Origin: Polynucleobacter yangtzensis
GTDB taxonomy: Bacteria; Pseudomonadota; Gammaproteobacteria; Burkholderiales; Burkholderiaceae
DNA length: 64,000 bases
Assembly: GCF_001595965.1 (NCBI RefSeq)
Contig: NZ_LOJI01000001.1
Coordinates: 526,178-590,177, forward strand
Direction of reading: 5' to 3'
The notes under the pieces were generated by a model that saw only the letters and a program-made list of their open reading frames with translations, was not told the origin of the DNA and did no database searches. The translations under genes were made by a program, and so were the position numbers. This document shows positions 17,814 through 27,807 of this stretch, one piece after another. Position 1 is the stretch's first letter, and every line of letters starts with the position of its first letter.

Positions 17814-19439
17814 TTAGCGTAGTAAGGCATTAATAGAAACTAAGTCTTCATCAGTTAAAGCGGCAGCGTGCGCTTTTAACTTGATCGCGTTCAGAATTGT
17901 GCTGTAGCGGGCCTGTTGCAATAAAGAACGCGTATTAATTAATGAATCAAGCGCAATCAACACATCAATATTGATTAAGGTACCCACCTGAAAACCAAGT
18001 TTGCTGGATTCTAGGGCTGAAGACGTTGAGCGCTCAGCCGCTTCATATGCCTTAACGCTTGCTAGACCACCATAAAAGCCTGTAAAAGCAGCGCGAGTAT
18101 TTTGAGCGGCTGTACGACGATAGTTATCGTAGTTTGCTTTTGCCGCATCCAATAGAGCGGCATTTTGACGAATGACTGAGCTGTTGTATCCACCTGATAC
18201 CAGTGGAATAACCATTTGCAGTGCCACAGTATTGTTATATACGTTGGTATTGTTAGGTGTGTAGTTATTTGGAGTGCCGTTTGAGGTGTTGTATCCAGAA
18301 GTGCCTACGAAATTCACAGTTGGATAATTTAAAGCCTGTGCACCGCGATATGTGCTCTCAGCAAGATTGACAGAGAGTTGCCCGGCTAAGACGTTAAAGT
18401 TTGCAGTCTCTGCTTGATTAATCCAATCATCGAGCGTTTGACCTGGCGGCAAATGAGGGTTGACGCTATCAGCAATCGGATTGCCTTTGGCGTCCTTAGA
18501 TTTGCTTCGAGGATCTCTTAGTACACCTTCAATCTTGGCATCTTTCACTAATGGCTTTAATGCGCCTACGGGGCGGCCAACAATCTGTTCCAGGGCGCCA
18601 CGCTTCACGATGAGGTCTGCCTGAGCAGAGATCTCTTGAGAAGTTGCCAAATCCATCGCTGCTTGTGCAGTATTGACATCCACAATGGTCGCCAAGCCTG
18701 CATCAAATTTCGCTTGAGCAACTTCGAGCTGTTGTTTGATTAAATCTTTTTTATTCTTATAGAGTGCTACGTTATCTTGGCTTGTTAGTGCATCAAAATA
18801 GGCTTGAGACACACGCAAAATCAAATCTTGTTGCGCTGAAAAAAAGCGCATATCCGCCAACTTAGTATTGAGATCCCCTTGCTTAAATAACTCAAGTGCA
18901 GCAACGTTAAATACAGGCTGCGTTAAGGTGACCGTATAACTTTTTTGATCAAAGACTCTGGAATTGCCGGGAGAATTAGAAACTTGAGTATTGCCAGTGC
19001 CATGTTGGTAGTAACGCGTGCCACCTGGTGTGGCATTGGCTTGAGGCATTAGCAATGAAAATCCTTGCCAGTACAACTCTTTACTTGCTTGGTAATTAAA
19101 GCGTGCTGCAGTTAATACTGGATCGCTAAAAGCGGCCTCTTGATAAAGCTGAAGTAGATCGCTTAGTTGCCCCTTGTTATCGGCAGCTTTATTACCGTTC
19201 AAATTGGACGGAGCCACAACCGGCGGTAATGCTGGTTTGGTCGGAGGTGGCGCGATTTGTGGCGGCTGATCTAAGCCAATGAGTGTTGAGGCGCTCATTG
19301 GAGTGGGTAATGCAGGTTTTGAAGCGGTATTGGGGCTTTGAGCCATTGCACTGCCAGACCATGCATTCCAGCCCAGCGCTTGACTTAGGATCAAACCAAA
19401 GGCGGTAAGTCTAGAAAGTCTAAAGCGGCTTGGGGTCAT
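17814..19439 (-). CDS. TolC-family outer membrane efflux protein
   Basis: An outer membrane channel subunit of the OEP/TolC family, used by tripartite efflux or type I secretion. After a hydrophobic N-terminal signal (to about residue 33) comes an unusual proline-rich stretch, including [19 protein letters not shown], then two OEP repeats with [38 protein letters not shown] and the matching second-half [20 protein letters not shown]. Length is 541 residues against about 450-500 for the family; the excess is the linker. No inner-membrane pump or adaptor gene is adjacent. Confidence 0.9.
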   Translation of the reverse strand: MTPSRFRLSRLTAFGLILSQALGWNAWSGSAMAQSPNTASKPALPTPMSASTLIGLDQPPQIAPPPTKPALPPVVAPSNLNGNKAADNKGQLSDLLQLYQEAAFSDPVLTAARFNYQASKELYWQGFSLLMPQANATPGGTRYYQHGTGNTQVSNSPGNSRVFDQKSYTVTLTQPVFNVAALELFKQGDLNTKLADMRFFSAQQDLILRVSQAYFDALTSQDNVALYKNKKDLIKQQLEVAQAKFDAGLATIVDVNTAQAAMDLATSQEISAQADLIVKRGALEQIVGRPVGALKPLVKDAKIEGVLRDPRSKSKDAKGNPIADSVNPHLPPGQTLDDWINQAETANFNVLAGQLSVNLAESTYRGAQALNYPTVNFVGTSGYNTSNGTPNNYTPNNTNVYNNTVALQMVIPLVSGGYNSSVIRQNAALLDAAKANYDNYRRTAAQNTRAAFTGFYGGLASVKAYEAAERSTSSALESSKLGFQVGTLINIDVLIALDSLINTRSLLQQARYSTILNAIKLKAHAAALTDEDLVSINALLR

Positions 19440-19559
19440 GTAATTCGGGTACTTTTCTGTGTGCTATGCAGTTTAAGGCTAATTTATTCAAATTGCATAT
19501 TTAGACACTATTTTGCCAAAACCCCAAGATTGGCTCTGTATACCTATAAAATTTGGCCC

Positions 19560-20405
19560 ATGGATCTAATTTTGTTATTAAAAGCAGTCATTCTGGGAGT
19601 GGTAGAGGGTTTAACGGAGTTTTTACCGATCTCTAGTACGGGCCACCTCATTTTGGTTGGCGACTTGCTGGACTTTAATGATGAGCGAGGCAAAGCTTTT
19701 GAGGTCATTATTCAGTTTGGCGCCATTCTGGCAGTTTGCTGGGAGTTTCGAGAAAAGCTACTGAAGGTTGCCACCTCTTTTTCTGGCAGCCCTGAGTCTC
19801 GTCGCTTTGTGCTCAATTTATTAATTGCCTCTGTTCCGGCTATGGGATTGGCCTTCTTGTTTGGTAAGTACATTAAGGCGGTATTGTTTGCCCCCATTCC
19901 TGTAGCGAGTGCATTTATCGTGGGTGCACTCATTATTTTTTGGGCTGAACGTCGTCAACAAAAAATGACTATTACTGAAAGTCATATCAAATCAGTGGAT
20001 GACTTAACTGCCTTTGATGCGCTGAAGGTAGGCTTGGCGCAATGTGCTGCTTTAATACCGGGAACGTCGCGTTCTGGCGCGACGATTATTGGCGGCATGT
20101 TATTTGGCCTTCCTCGTTCTGTAGCTACCGAGTTTTCTTTCTTTTTAGCTATTCCAGTGATTGGTGGCGCTACAGCCTATGAGTTACTCAAGCTCTGGAA
20201 GGCGCCGGTATCATTTTCTGGTGAGTTCTCGATAGCAATTGCAGTAGGCTTTGTATCTGCATTTATTTCAGCCTTTGTCTGTGTTCGCTGGTTGATTCAC
20301 TATGTAGCGCATCATAATTTCATCCCCTTTGCGTGGTATCGAATCGCTTTTGGATTATTGGTCTTATTTACTTCATATACCGGCCTAATTGCTTGGTCAC
20401 ATTAA
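19560..20405 (+). CDS. uppP: Undecaprenyl-diphosphatase (bacitracin resistance protein)
   Basis: An integral inner-membrane phosphatase that recycles undecaprenyl pyrophosphate to the monophosphate carrier for peptidoglycan and O-antigen. [20 protein letters not shown] at about residues 15-35 and [20 protein letters not shown] at about 155-175 are the two catalytic signatures. About eight hydrophobic segments are seen. The frame is open 99 bp further upstream, but ATG 19560 gives the normal start [14 protein letters not shown] and 281 residues. Its product serves the glycan assembly genes on both sides. Confidence 0.95.
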   Translation: MDLILLLKAVILGVVEGLTEFLPISSTGHLILVGDLLDFNDERGKAFEVIIQFGAILAVCWEFREKLLKVATSFSGSPESRRFVLNLLIASVPAMGLAFLFGKYIKAVLFAPIPVASAFIVGALIIFWAERRQQKMTITESHIKSVDDLTAFDALKVGLAQCAALIPGTSRSGATIIGGMLFGLPRSVATEFSFFLAIPVIGGATAYELLKLWKAPVSFSGEFSIAIAVGFVSAFISAFVCVRWLIHYVAHHNFIPFAWYRIAFGLLVLFTSYTGLIAWSH

Positions 20406-20441
20406 TCTTACGAATACCCTTTATCAAAGTTAACAAATAAT

Positions 20442-20894
20442 ATGGACGCATCAATAGACGCAATTACCAATAATATTCAGCTGGCATTAGCCCCTGTATT
20501 TTTATTGACTGCAGTTGCCACCTTAATTAACGCCATTTCTGGACGTCTAGCGCGGTCTGTTGATCGTATGCGTGCAATTCGTCATGCGATTGATCGGGGT
20601 GAGGTAACTGATCCTGTGCTGTTAGCACATATGAATAAGGAAGCAGAAGAAGCAAAGGCTCGCGGACGCCTTTGTACTGCTGCCATCTTTTTTGATGTAC
20701 TTAGTGGAGTATTTATTTCATTAACGGTATTAGAGTTATTTTTCTTTCAAGCTGGTGCAGTGCGATCTTTGCAGACTACTTATGTGATCTGGACCTTTGT
20801 ACTAGGTCTGGTATTTTTTATGACTTCCTTGTCGATCGTATTAACTGAGGTTGTCTATGCTTATCGTTCCGCTGGTTGGAATAATCCTAAATAA
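20442..20894 (+). CDS. DUF2721 family membrane protein
   Basis: A 150-residue membrane protein whose layout fits DUF2721: an N-terminal hydrophobic segment LALAPVFLLTAVATLINAIS, a conserved basic stretch GRLARSVDRMRAIRHAI, then two C-terminal hydrophobic segments (about residues 78-100 and 110-135). No enzymatic motif is visible and the function is unknown. It follows uppP by 36 bp and precedes the UXS-type gene by 48 bp on the same strand. Confidence 0.7.
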   Translation: MDASIDAITNNIQLALAPVFLLTAVATLINAISGRLARSVDRMRAIRHAIDRGEVTDPVLLAHMNKEAEEAKARGRLCTAAIFFDVLSGVFISLTVLELFFFQAGAVRSLQTTYVIWTFVLGLVFFMTSLSIVLTEVVYAYRSAGWNNPK

Positions 20895-20942
20895 TTGATC
20901 GCGTCATTTCACTAAACTATTACTTTCTACAAAAGATTGACT

Positions 20943-21878
20943 ATGAATAAAATCCTCATCACTGGTGGCGCAGGTTTTTTAGGTTCACACCTGACCGAGA
21001 AGCTTCTCAAAGAAGGTAATGATGTGTTGGTGGTGGATAACTACTTCACAGGCACCAAAGAGAACTTAGCCCATCTATTACCTAATCCGCGCTTAGAGCT
21101 GATGCGTCACGATGTGACCTTTCCGCTGTATGTAGAGACGGATCAGATCTATAACTTAGCCTGCCCAGCCTCTCCTGTGCATTATCAGTACGATCCTGTG
21201 CAAACAACCAAGACCAGCGTACATGGTGCTATCAATATGCTGGGCCTGGCCAAAAGGACTCGGGCGCGGATCTTGCAAGCTTCTACGAGTGAAGTTTATG
21301 GCGACCCAGAAGTGCATCCACAGCCAGAAGAATATTGGGGTAAGGTTAATCCAATTGGTATTCGCTCTTGCTACGATGAAGGCAAGCGTTGTGCAGAAAC
21401 CCTCTTTTTTGACTACAACCGTCAACACAATTTAGATATTAAGGTCGTACGTATTTTTAATACCTATGGTCCTCGCATGCATCCCAATGATGGTCGCGTT
21501 GTGAGCAACTTTATTGTTCAGGCATTACAAGGAAAAGACATCACTATCTATGGCGATGGCCAGCAAACCAGAAGCTTTTGTTATGTCGATGACTTAATTG
21601 ATGCCATGGTCAAAATGATGAACTCAGAAAAAGGCTTTACTGGCCCAGTCAACATTGGCAACCCCGGTGAGTTCACTATGCTGCAATTAGCTGAAGCGGT
21701 TCTCAAGCTCTCTGGTAGTAAATCGAAGATCATTCATCAACCATTGCCATCAGATGATCCAAAACAACGCCAACCGAATATCGAATTGGCAAAAGCCAAG
21801 CTAGGCTGGCAGCCAAAGGTTAACTTGGAAGATGGTCTCAAAGAGACGATTGCTTACTTTAAGAAGGTAGTAGGGTAA
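20943..21878 (+). CDS. UDP-glucuronate decarboxylase (UDP-xylose synthase type)
   Basis: An extended SDR of the UXS family, which turns UDP-glucuronate into UDP-xylose. The N-terminal [20 protein letters not shown] binds NAD; the UXS-typical [20 protein letters not shown] is present, with [36 protein letters not shown] (YxxxK) and [20 protein letters not shown]. The ATG at 20943 is preferred to the TTG at 20937. No UDP-glucose dehydrogenase lies in the window, so UDP-glucuronate must come from elsewhere. It implies xylose, or a 4-keto-pentose derivative, in a glycan. Confidence 0.85.
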   Translation: MNKILITGGAGFLGSHLTEKLLKEGNDVLVVDNYFTGTKENLAHLLPNPRLELMRHDVTFPLYVETDQIYNLACPASPVHYQYDPVQTTKTSVHGAINMLGLAKRTRARILQASTSEVYGDPEVHPQPEEYWGKVNPIGIRSCYDEGKRCAETLFFDYNRQHNLDIKVVRIFNTYGPRMHPNDGRVVSNFIVQALQGKDITIYGDGQQTRSFCYVDDLIDAMVKMMNSEKGFTGPVNIGNPGEFTMLQLAEAVLKLSGSKSKIIHQPLPSDDPKQRQPNIELAKAKLGWQPKVNLEDGLKETIAYFKKVVG

Positions 21879-21882
21879 GTCG

Positions 21883-22689
21883 TTGAGCAAGGTAGATAGC
21901 ACGGCCCCAGAAAAGCATTTTGACCGCATTCGTTCATTTGTATTAAGAGCGGGTAGAACAACTGCTGGACAGCAGCGCGCTATTGAAGAGTTGGGCCCGC
22001 AGTTTTTACTTTCTTTTAAAGAGACCCCCCTCGATTTAGTGGGTGCTTTTGGTGGCTCCACCAAGCCTAAAATTTTAGAAATTGGTTTTGGTATGGGGGA
22101 GACTACTGCCAAAATCGCAGCGCTACGCTCAGATGATGATTTCTTGGGAATAGAGGTCCATCCACCAGGGGTGGGAGCTTTATTGAAGCTCATTGGTGAA
22201 AATCAACTCACTAATTTACGAGTGATTCGTCATGATGCGGTTGAGGTCCTTGAAAAAATGATCGCTCCCAACAGTTTGGATGGCATTCATATTTATTTTG
22301 CTGACCCCTGGCATAAAAAGCGTCATCACAAGCGTCGTTTGATACAAGCGGAGTTTGTGCGTTTATTGGTTTCTCGTTTAAAGCCTGGCGCTTATTTGCA
22401 TCTAGCAACAGATTGGCATAACTATGCTGAGCAGATGCTGTTGGTATTGAATGCAGAGGCTACCTTACAAAATACTTCAAATGAATTAGTCAAGGTAGAG
22501 ACTTTTGATGCCTCCGATATTGCCAAAGCAGATGAAATTCCAAATGAATTCAAGCCTACCTTAGAGCAATTAAATACTCAGCATGCTGGATATGTACAAA
22601 GACCAGCTTATCGTCCTGTGACGAAGTTTGAAAACCGTGGCATCAAGCTAGGCCACGGTGTATGGGATTTGGTCTACAAGAAAAAATAA
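21883..22689 (+). CDS. trmB: tRNA (guanine-N7-)-methyltransferase
   Basis: Methylates N7 of guanine 46 in tRNA using S-adenosylmethionine. The TrmB signature runs [20 protein letters not shown], then [19 protein letters not shown] (SAM site), [35 protein letters not shown] and [13 protein letters not shown]. The start is TTG 21883, 4 bp after the preceding stop. At 268 residues it is slightly longer than E. coli TrmB, mainly at the N-terminus and around the [16 protein letters not shown] insertion. It converges on gabD. Confidence 0.95.
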   Translation: MSKVDSTAPEKHFDRIRSFVLRAGRTTAGQQRAIEELGPQFLLSFKETPLDLVGAFGGSTKPKILEIGFGMGETTAKIAALRSDDDFLGIEVHPPGVGALLKLIGENQLTNLRVIRHDAVEVLEKMIAPNSLDGIHIYFADPWHKKRHHKRRLIQAEFVRLLVSRLKPGAYLHLATDWHNYAEQMLLVLNAEATLQNTSNELVKVETFDASDIAKADEIPNEFKPTLEQLNTQHAGYVQRPAYRPVTKFENRGIKLGHGVWDLVYKKK

Positions 22690-22736
22690 GCCAACTCAAT
22701 TCCAGGAATATTGAATTAGCTGTTAATGCTGGGTGT

Positions 22737-24209
22737 TTATAAACCCACGCAGACGTATTTCATCTCTAAATACTCGTCCATGCCGTAAACACTGCCCTCA
22801 CGGCCCAAGCCTGATTGTTTAATGCCACCAAAAGGCGCTACTTCATTAGAGATCAGGCCCGTGTTTACACCCACCATACCGTATTCCAGGGCTTCAGCTA
22901 CTTTCCAGACGCGACCAATATCTCGGCTATAGAAATAAGAGGCCAAACCAAATTGACTGCTATTGGCAAGCTTGATGACTTCCTCATCGCTCTCAAAAGG
23001 AATGATGGGTGCGATCGGGCCAAAGGTTTCTTCATAGGTAATAAGCATTTGGCTATTCACATTGGATAGGATAGTTGGCTCATAGAAATTTTTGCCTTCA
23101 ACGGATGGCTTGCCGCCAGTCACCAGCGTGGCTCCTTTACTCAAGGCATCGGCTACATGCTTTTTCACTTTTTCAAGCGCGGCAGTTTCAATCAGTGGGC
23201 CCTGGGTAATGCCGGCCTGCATACCATTGCCCACCTTAATAATTTCTAATGCTTTAGCAAACTTTTCCACAAAAGTATCTTGCACTTTTTTATGCACATA
23301 AAAGCGATTGGCACATACACAAGTTTGACCCGAGTTTCTAAATTTGGAAGCCATGGCGCCACTGACGGCGGCATCTATATCGGCATCTTCAAACACAATA
23401 AATGGCGCGTGTCCGCCAAGCTCTAGCGCTAGTTTCTTGACTGTTGGTGCGCATTGCTCCATTAGGATGCGACCCACTTCTGTAGAACCTGTAAATGAAA
23501 GGTGTCGCACTGTAGGTGACGCACATAGTATTTTGCCAATAGCGATCGATTGATCGGCATCAGCAGTGACAATGTTAATGACGCCATCTGGAATCCCTGC
23601 GCGCTTACCAAGCTCTGCCAAAGCTAATGCAGATAATGGCGTCAGTTCAGCAGGCTTAATCACAATGGTGCAGCCGGCGGCCATTGCTGGAGCAATCTTA
23701 CGGGTGATCATGGCAATTGGAAAATTCCAAGGCGTGATCGCCACGCAAACCCCGATAGGTTGCTTGAGAACCATCAAGCGCTTATCGCTCCAGGTGGTGC
23801 TCAAAATGGACCCTTCAACCCGTTTTGCTTCTTCTGCAAACCACTCTACAAAAGAAGCGCCGTAAACTACTTCACCCGCTGCTTCGGCTAGAGGCTTGCC
23901 TTGTTCAAGCGTCATGAGCGTTGCTAAATCTTGAGTGTTCGCAATAATAAGATCAAACCACTTGCGCATAATGGAGGCACGTTCTTTAGCAAGCTTGTTT
24001 CGCCATTCTGGTAGAGCCTTTTCTGCAGCAGCAATCGCGTTCTCAGCATCTGCAGTTTCTAGATTTGCGACATTGGCAATGATTTCATCGGTAGCAGGGT
24101 TGTTGATCGCAAAGGTTTTTTTAGAGCTAACCCAATAGCCATTAATAAAGGCCTCTTCTTTAAAAAGGCTTGAGTCTTTTAATTGAGTGCGAATATCTAT
24201 TTTTTGCAT
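22737..24209 (-). CDS. gabD: NAD(P)-dependent succinate-semialdehyde dehydrogenase
   Basis: An aldehyde dehydrogenase of the GabD group that oxidises succinic semialdehyde to succinate. ITPWNFPIAMITRKIAPAMA marks the cofactor domain, LSFTGSTEVGRIL the nucleotide loop, LALELGGHAPFIVFEDADI the catalytic Glu and SGQTCVCANRFYVHKKV the catalytic Cys. The 490 residues are full length. It stands alone on the minus strand downstream of the nusB terminator; the 116 bp before its start must hold its promoter. Glutarate semialdehyde or another aldehyde could be the true substrate. Confidence 0.9.
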   Translation of the reverse strand: MQKIDIRTQLKDSSLFKEEAFINGYWVSSKKTFAINNPATDEIIANVANLETADAENAIAAAEKALPEWRNKLAKERASIMRKWFDLIIANTQDLATLMTLEQGKPLAEAAGEVVYGASFVEWFAEEAKRVEGSILSTTWSDKRLMVLKQPIGVCVAITPWNFPIAMITRKIAPAMAAGCTIVIKPAELTPLSALALAELGKRAGIPDGVINIVTADADQSIAIGKILCASPTVRHLSFTGSTEVGRILMEQCAPTVKKLALELGGHAPFIVFEDADIDAAVSGAMASKFRNSGQTCVCANRFYVHKKVQDTFVEKFAKALEIIKVGNGMQAGITQGPLIETAALEKVKKHVADALSKGATLVTGGKPSVEGKNFYEPTILSNVNSQMLITYEETFGPIAPIIPFESDEEVIKLANSSQFGLASYFYSRDIGRVWKVAEALEYGMVGVNTGLISNEVAPFGGIKQSGLGREGSVYGMDEYLEMKYVCVGL

Positions 24210-24253
24210 GATGTCTGACCTTGGTATGTATGCAAATCATTTTATCCCCTTGT

Positions 24254-24292
24254 AAATAAAAAAGCCTCCGGGCGTAGAGGCCTGGAGGCTGA
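24254..24292 (-). terminator. Rho-independent terminator after ribBA-ribH-nusB
   Basis: Inverted repeat AGCCTCC at 24263-24269 pairs with GGAGGCT at 24284-24290, with a GC-rich loop. On the minus strand it is followed by a run of Ts (the A-run at 24256-24263 on the plus strand). It lies about 35-70 bp past the nusB stop and upstream of gabD, in the correct place to end the riboflavin/nusB transcript. Confidence 0.8.
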
Positions 24293-24325
24293 TGTACTGA
24301 TTGGTAGATTATTGAGTTGGCAGTG

Positions 24326-24835
24326 TTAGCCCGCCTGTATCTCCACACTCCGCAGTTTTTGGGCCAGGAGGTCTAGTACGCCATTGACGTATTTGTGACC
24401 ATCGGTGCCACCAAAGGTTTTGGCAAGCTCAACCGCTTCGTTAATAGCCACTTTGTAAGGTACGGAGAGGTCAGCGGCTAGCTCATAGGCGCCAATGAGT
24501 AATGCAGCATGCTCAACTGGGGAGAGCTCATTAATAGGGCGATCCAAAGCGGGGGTAATGATGGCTTCTAGCTCATCTGTTTTAGCTAAAACACCATCAA
24601 AGATGCCTTGGAAGAGATCAAGTTGGCAACGACGAAACGCAGGATCCTCGGATAGCTGTTTAGCGATGGCTGCTCCGTTTGGAATGCTACCAGCACGGCG
24701 CATAACAAGACTTTGATATACGCCCTGCAGAGCGTATTCACGAGCACGACGTCTTGGAGTTAAGGAGCGCTTGGCTGGCGTTTTGGCATCCTTAGCAGCT
24801 ACTAAGTTTTCTGGATTGGGAATGGATTTGGACAT
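24326..24835 (-). CDS. nusB: Transcription antitermination protein NusB
   Basis: An RNA-binding factor that, with NusE, acts in rRNA antitermination. After an N-terminal basic tail (about residues 1-27), the NusB fold begins RRRAREYALQGVYQSLV; the C-terminal blocks are ELSPVEHAALLIGAYEL and KVAINEAVELAKTFGGTDGH followed by YVNGVLDLLA, all highly characteristic. Its 169 residues are normal for betaproteobacteria. It follows ribH by 8 bp and is the last gene of ribBA-ribH-nusB, ending at a terminator. Confidence 0.95.
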   Translation of the reverse strand: MSKSIPNPENLVAAKDAKTPAKRSLTPRRRAREYALQGVYQSLVMRRAGSIPNGAAIAKQLSEDPAFRRCQLDLFQGIFDGVLAKTDELEAIITPALDRPINELSPVEHAALLIGAYELAADLSVPYKVAINEAVELAKTFGGTDGHKYVNGVLDLLAQKLRSVEIQAG

Positions 24836-24843
24836 GTCTTTGC

Positions 24844-25356
24844 TTATTCTTCGCTCGCGTTTATTTCGATATCAATATCGGGCGTCAGTGCTAGCGCTAA
24901 ATTAGCCATTTCAACAACGGCTTGAGCACACTCGGCACCTTTTACTTCTACACGCGCATGTGCTTGTTCATCGGTATCGCAGGTTAATACGCCATTAGCG
25001 ATCGGCAATCCTGAATCAATGGAGATACGCGTTATTCCGGCTGCAGATTCGTTGGACACTAATTCAAAGTGATAAGTCTCGCCACGAATGACTGCGCCAA
25101 GCGCAACTAAACCATCAAACTCGCCAGTTTCTGCGAGCTTCTGCAAAGCAAATGGAATCTCTAATGCACCGGGCACTGTGACAAGTTTGATATCCGATTG
25201 ATTAACACCTAAAGAAATCAGTTCATTAATGCAAGCGTTCGTTAGCGCTACGCAATGATCTTCATTAAAGCGTGCCTGTACAACGCCAATGCGCAGATCT
25301 TGACCATTTAAATCGGCTTCTAAAACGCCTACAAAATCGTTGGTGGAGTCAGTCAT
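24844..25356 (-). CDS. ribH: 6,7-dimethyl-8-ribityllumazine synthase
   Basis: Condenses 5-amino-6-ribitylamino-uracil with 3,4-dihydroxy-2-butanone 4-phosphate to lumazine, the penultimate step to riboflavin. The motifs are [57 protein letters not shown] (with the catalytic His) and [17 protein letters not shown]. The 170 residues match the family. It lies 13 bp downstream of ribBA and 8 bp upstream of nusB. Confidence 0.95.
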   Translation of the reverse strand: MTDSTNDFVGVLEADLNGQDLRIGVVQARFNEDHCVALTNACINELISLGVNQSDIKLVTVPGALEIPFALQKLAETGEFDGLVALGAVIRGETYHFELVSNESAAGITRISIDSGLPIANGVLTCDTDEQAHARVEVKGAECAQAVVEMANLALALTPDIDIEINASEE

Positions 25357-25369
25357 AGTGTTTTCTAGA

Positions 25370-26500
25370 TTAAAGTTTAAATGGTGTGTAACCGGTTACT
25401 TCAAGCTTATAGCCGGAGAGACTTGGTACAGGGCTTGGATTAGCTAATAAACGCATTTTTCCAACGCCAATGTCTTTAAGAATTTGCGCCCCAATACCGT
25501 AGCTTCTAAAATCGGTTTTACGTGCTAGAGGTTTTTGCTCGGCATCATGCGGTCGATTGAGTTTTTGAAATTGAGCCAACCAATCACTGTCACTAGGGGC
25601 AGCAACACCTGAGGCATTTAATAAAACTGCTACACCAGCAGATGAGGCTGCAATTTCTTGAAGGGCTTTAGCTAAAGGCCAGGAGTGCGTGCTGACATTG
25701 GAGTCTAAAAAATCCAATACAGTCACAGGCTCATGCACGCGCACTAAGGTTTCTTGAGCTTCAGAGGGTTTGCCATGCACTAAAGCAATGTGAATGCATG
25801 AGCTAGGAGTATCGCGATAAATGATGCCCTGAAATTTGCCCCATGGAGTCTCAAATTCTCGAGTGCCTTCGCGCACCACAATGCTTTCATGCTGACTGCG
25901 ATATTGAATGAGATCAGCAATACTGCCAATCTTGAGTTGATGTTCTTTAGCAAATTCAAGCAGGTCTGGAAGACGAGCCATGCTGCCATCGTCTTTCATG
26001 ATTTCGCAAATCACCGAAGTAGGTGAACAACCCGCCATGGCTGCCAAATCACAGCCTGCTTCTGTATGTCCTGAGCGAATCAATACACCACCAGGTTGTG
26101 CCATCAAGGGAAAAATATGACCAGGTTGAACTAAATCGCTGGGCTTGGCGTTTGGTGCTACCGCAGTTTTAATCGTAAGCGCACGATCTGCTGCAGAAAT
26201 GCCGGTTGTTACGCCGGTAGCAGCTTCAATCGAGACGGTGAAATTGGTTCCCATCGAGGTGCCGTTATCTCTGACCATCAAAGGCAGATTGAGCTGTTGG
26301 CAACGCTCACGAGTGAGAGTAAGGCAAATCAGGCCTCGACCATGCTTAGCCATGAAATTAACGGCTTCTGCAGTCACATGATCTGCGGCCAGCACTAAAT
26401 CCCCCTCGTTCTCACGATCTTCTTCGTCGACAAGGATCACCATTTTGCCGGCACGCAGGTCGGCAATGATTTCTTCGGTGGAGGCTAGGGTATTTGGCAT
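25370..26500 (-). CDS. ribBA: RibBA-type protein: active DHBP synthase domain fused to a degenerate GTP cyclohydrolase II domain
   Basis: The N-terminal half (to about residue 205) is 3,4-dihydroxy-2-butanone 4-phosphate synthase: [35 protein letters not shown], and [18 protein letters not shown] hold the metal and substrate residues. The C-terminal half has the size of GTP cyclohydrolase II, but where the zinc site CxxDxxxxxxCxC should be it reads [20 protein letters not shown], with no cysteines. That half is therefore probably not a cyclohydrolase, and a separate ribA elsewhere is expected. First gene of ribBA-ribH-nusB; no FMN riboswitch is seen upstream. Confidence 0.9.
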   Translation of the reverse strand: MPNTLASTEEIIADLRAGKMVILVDEEDRENEGDLVLAADHVTAEAVNFMAKHGRGLICLTLTRERCQQLNLPLMVRDNGTSMGTNFTVSIEAATGVTTGISAADRALTIKTAVAPNAKPSDLVQPGHIFPLMAQPGGVLIRSGHTEAGCDLAAMAGCSPTSVICEIMKDDGSMARLPDLLEFAKEHQLKIGSIADLIQYRSQHESIVVREGTREFETPWGKFQGIIYRDTPSSCIHIALVHGKPSEAQETLVRVHEPVTVLDFLDSNVSTHSWPLAKALQEIAASSAGVAVLLNASGVAAPSDSDWLAQFQKLNRPHDAEQKPLARKTDFRSYGIGAQILKDIGVGKMRLLANPSPVPSLSGYKLEVTGYTPFKL

Positions 26501-26622
26501 AGCTCTCTATTTTAAGCTCAGGATAGGGTTGCTGTGAGGTCTTACAGCAATATCCTGACTTTCTGACGGCAAGAGCCCTATAAGACTGTTTTATCTGACC
26601 TATGACCCTTAGAAAATGAGCG

Positions 26623-26928
26623 ATGACCATTCAAGACGGCGACCGCTTTATTAAAAGGCTGAAGCGGGGAAATGGCTTTATCTTGCTCGAGGTCTTGGTG
26701 GCAATGAGCTTAATCATGGGCTCTTGGATGGCTGCCACTCACGCCTACCAGAAATTAATCCTTGTTCTACAGCAACAAGAACGCAAAAGATCGCAATTGA
26801 GAAGGGACTTCGATATATATGAAATTGAGAGCATAAAGAATGACGCTACTAGAGTGTCTAGTCGGAATCACCATTTGCGCTCTTCTGCTAAACCCGTTGC
26901 TAAAGGCAAGCGCTCACTTGGCAGCTAA
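26623..26928 (+). CDS. Short PilV-like minor prepilin
   Basis: A 101-residue protein with a prepilin N-terminus: a basic leader up to RGNG, then FILLEVLVAMSLIMGSW, which gives the expected Gly cleavage site, Phe+1 and Glu+5 followed by the hydrophobic helix. It is first in a run of four pseudopilin-like genes. PilV proteins are usually 140 residues or more; here only about 70 residues follow the helix, and the last 30 overlap the next gene and look non-conserved (basic, low complexity). It may be a shortened but working minor pilin or a truncated remnant. Confidence 0.55.
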   Translation: MTIQDGDRFIKRLKRGNGFILLEVLVAMSLIMGSWMAATHAYQKLILVLQQQERKRSQLRRDFDIYEIESIKNDATRVSSRNHHLRSSAKPVAKGKRSLGS

Positions 26929-27481
26929 GCAGGCGGAGTATGAAAAAACCCAATTATTAATCTCCGAAGCAGAGCGTGCATTGGAGTTGATGGGTAGAGC
27001 TATTCGGATGGCGGGCTATCAAAATATAAAAACCTATACCCCATCTAAAAAAGTCGATGGTTCAAAGCAGTTTATTCAAGTGAATAAAAAAGTAGGATAT
27101 CGAGGGTCGGATTCTTTCAGTGTCCAGCATGCCTTATCCGATGGCGTGGATTTTGATTGCATTGGGAATGCTCTAACTAAGGATCGGACCAGAAAAGATT
27201 TGGCGCATCAAGGTTTTATGGTGGAGCGACAAGCAGGCATTGCTAAAGGTGCCAAGGTTAATGGCGGATCACTCATTTGCCAGTCACTTGATCGCCAAGG
27301 TAGATTGCAAAATACCACGCTGATGAATGGCATTAATCATCTGCTTATTGAGGAGGTTCAGAGCCCTGAGGCTAGTGGCATTGGGGGTCAAGGGGTGTAT
27401 AGGCTGCGGCTGCAAATGACAGATGGAGCTTTGCTTCAGATTCCCTTGGAGAGAACTTTTGCCACCAGGAACTTGCCGTGA
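26840..27481 (+). CDS. PilW-like minor prepilin lacking its leader
   Basis: A 213-residue protein starting MTLLECLVGITICALLLNP, the mature prepilin helix with Glu at the position equivalent to +5, followed by AERALELMGRAIRMAGYQN, typical of PilW. The assigned ATG leaves no prepilin leader peptide. In the same frame just upstream, 26819-26839 reads MKLRA, a TAA stop and Arg, which looks like a leader broken by one stop codon. If so, the gene may be inactivated for pilus assembly. It overlaps the preceding gene by 89 bp and the next by 4 bp. Confidence 0.6.
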   Translation: MTLLECLVGITICALLLNPLLKASAHLAAKQAEYEKTQLLISEAERALELMGRAIRMAGYQNIKTYTPSKKVDGSKQFIQVNKKVGYRGSDSFSVQHALSDGVDFDCIGNALTKDRTRKDLAHQGFMVERQAGIAKGAKVNGGSLICQSLDRQGRLQNTTLMNGINHLLIEEVQSPEASGIGGQGVYRLRLQMTDGALLQIPLERTFATRNLP

Positions 27482-27807
27482 TTTTGGCTTGGGTTATTTC
27501 TTTGTTGTTACTTTGCTCCTCTCTCATTACTTACATTGAGAGATTGGGTGCTTTGCGCATGATTGAGGTAGCTGCGATCGATGTATCGCAGAAGCAATTT
27601 ATCGCCGCAGAAAAAGCAGTGCAAGAATGTGAGAAAAATATCACCACACTTTCATCATTACATAGCAATCTGTGCGTCATTCAGTCGATTGGAAATCATC
27701 GCTGGCTAATATCTAGCAAAGAAAAACCAGGTATACAGGTTGGCGTTCTCATTGATGAAAAAACAAGCGCTGTTACCCGCATCAATTGGCGTCAAGTTTT
27801 TGAATAA
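27478..27807 (+). CDS. PilX-like minor pilin component
   Basis: A 109-residue protein starting at GTG 27478, which overlaps the pilW-like stop (GTGA). The N-terminal ILAWVISLLLLCSSLITYIE is a single hydrophobic helix, followed by FIAAEKAVQECEKN, the QxxA.xAlrdgE-like region of PilX/PilK-type minor pilins. No prepilin cleavage glycine is present at the assigned start. Position between pilW-like and fimT-like genes supports the call; sequence alone is weak. The last 53 bp overlap the next frame. Confidence 0.5.
   Translation: MILAWVISLLLLCSSLITYIERLGALRMIEVAAIDVSQKQFIAAEKAVQECEKNITTLSSLHSNLCVIQSIGNHRWLISSKEKPGIQVGVLIDEKTSAVTRINWRQVFE

Noticed and set aside
22690-22750. Terminator or tRNA-like fold between trmB and gabD
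   Set aside because: Short imperfect repeats only; no acceptor/T-arm pattern and no T-run.
26501-26622. Possible FMN riboswitch before ribBA
   Set aside because: None of the conserved RFN blocks could be found on the minus strand in the 122-bp gap, and none precedes ribD either.
26840-26928. Frameshift joining the PilV-like and PilW-like genes into one pilin
   Set aside because: Each has its own complete prepilin-type hydrophobic helix with Glu+5, so they are two genes; the in-frame stop in the leader is a simpler explanation.
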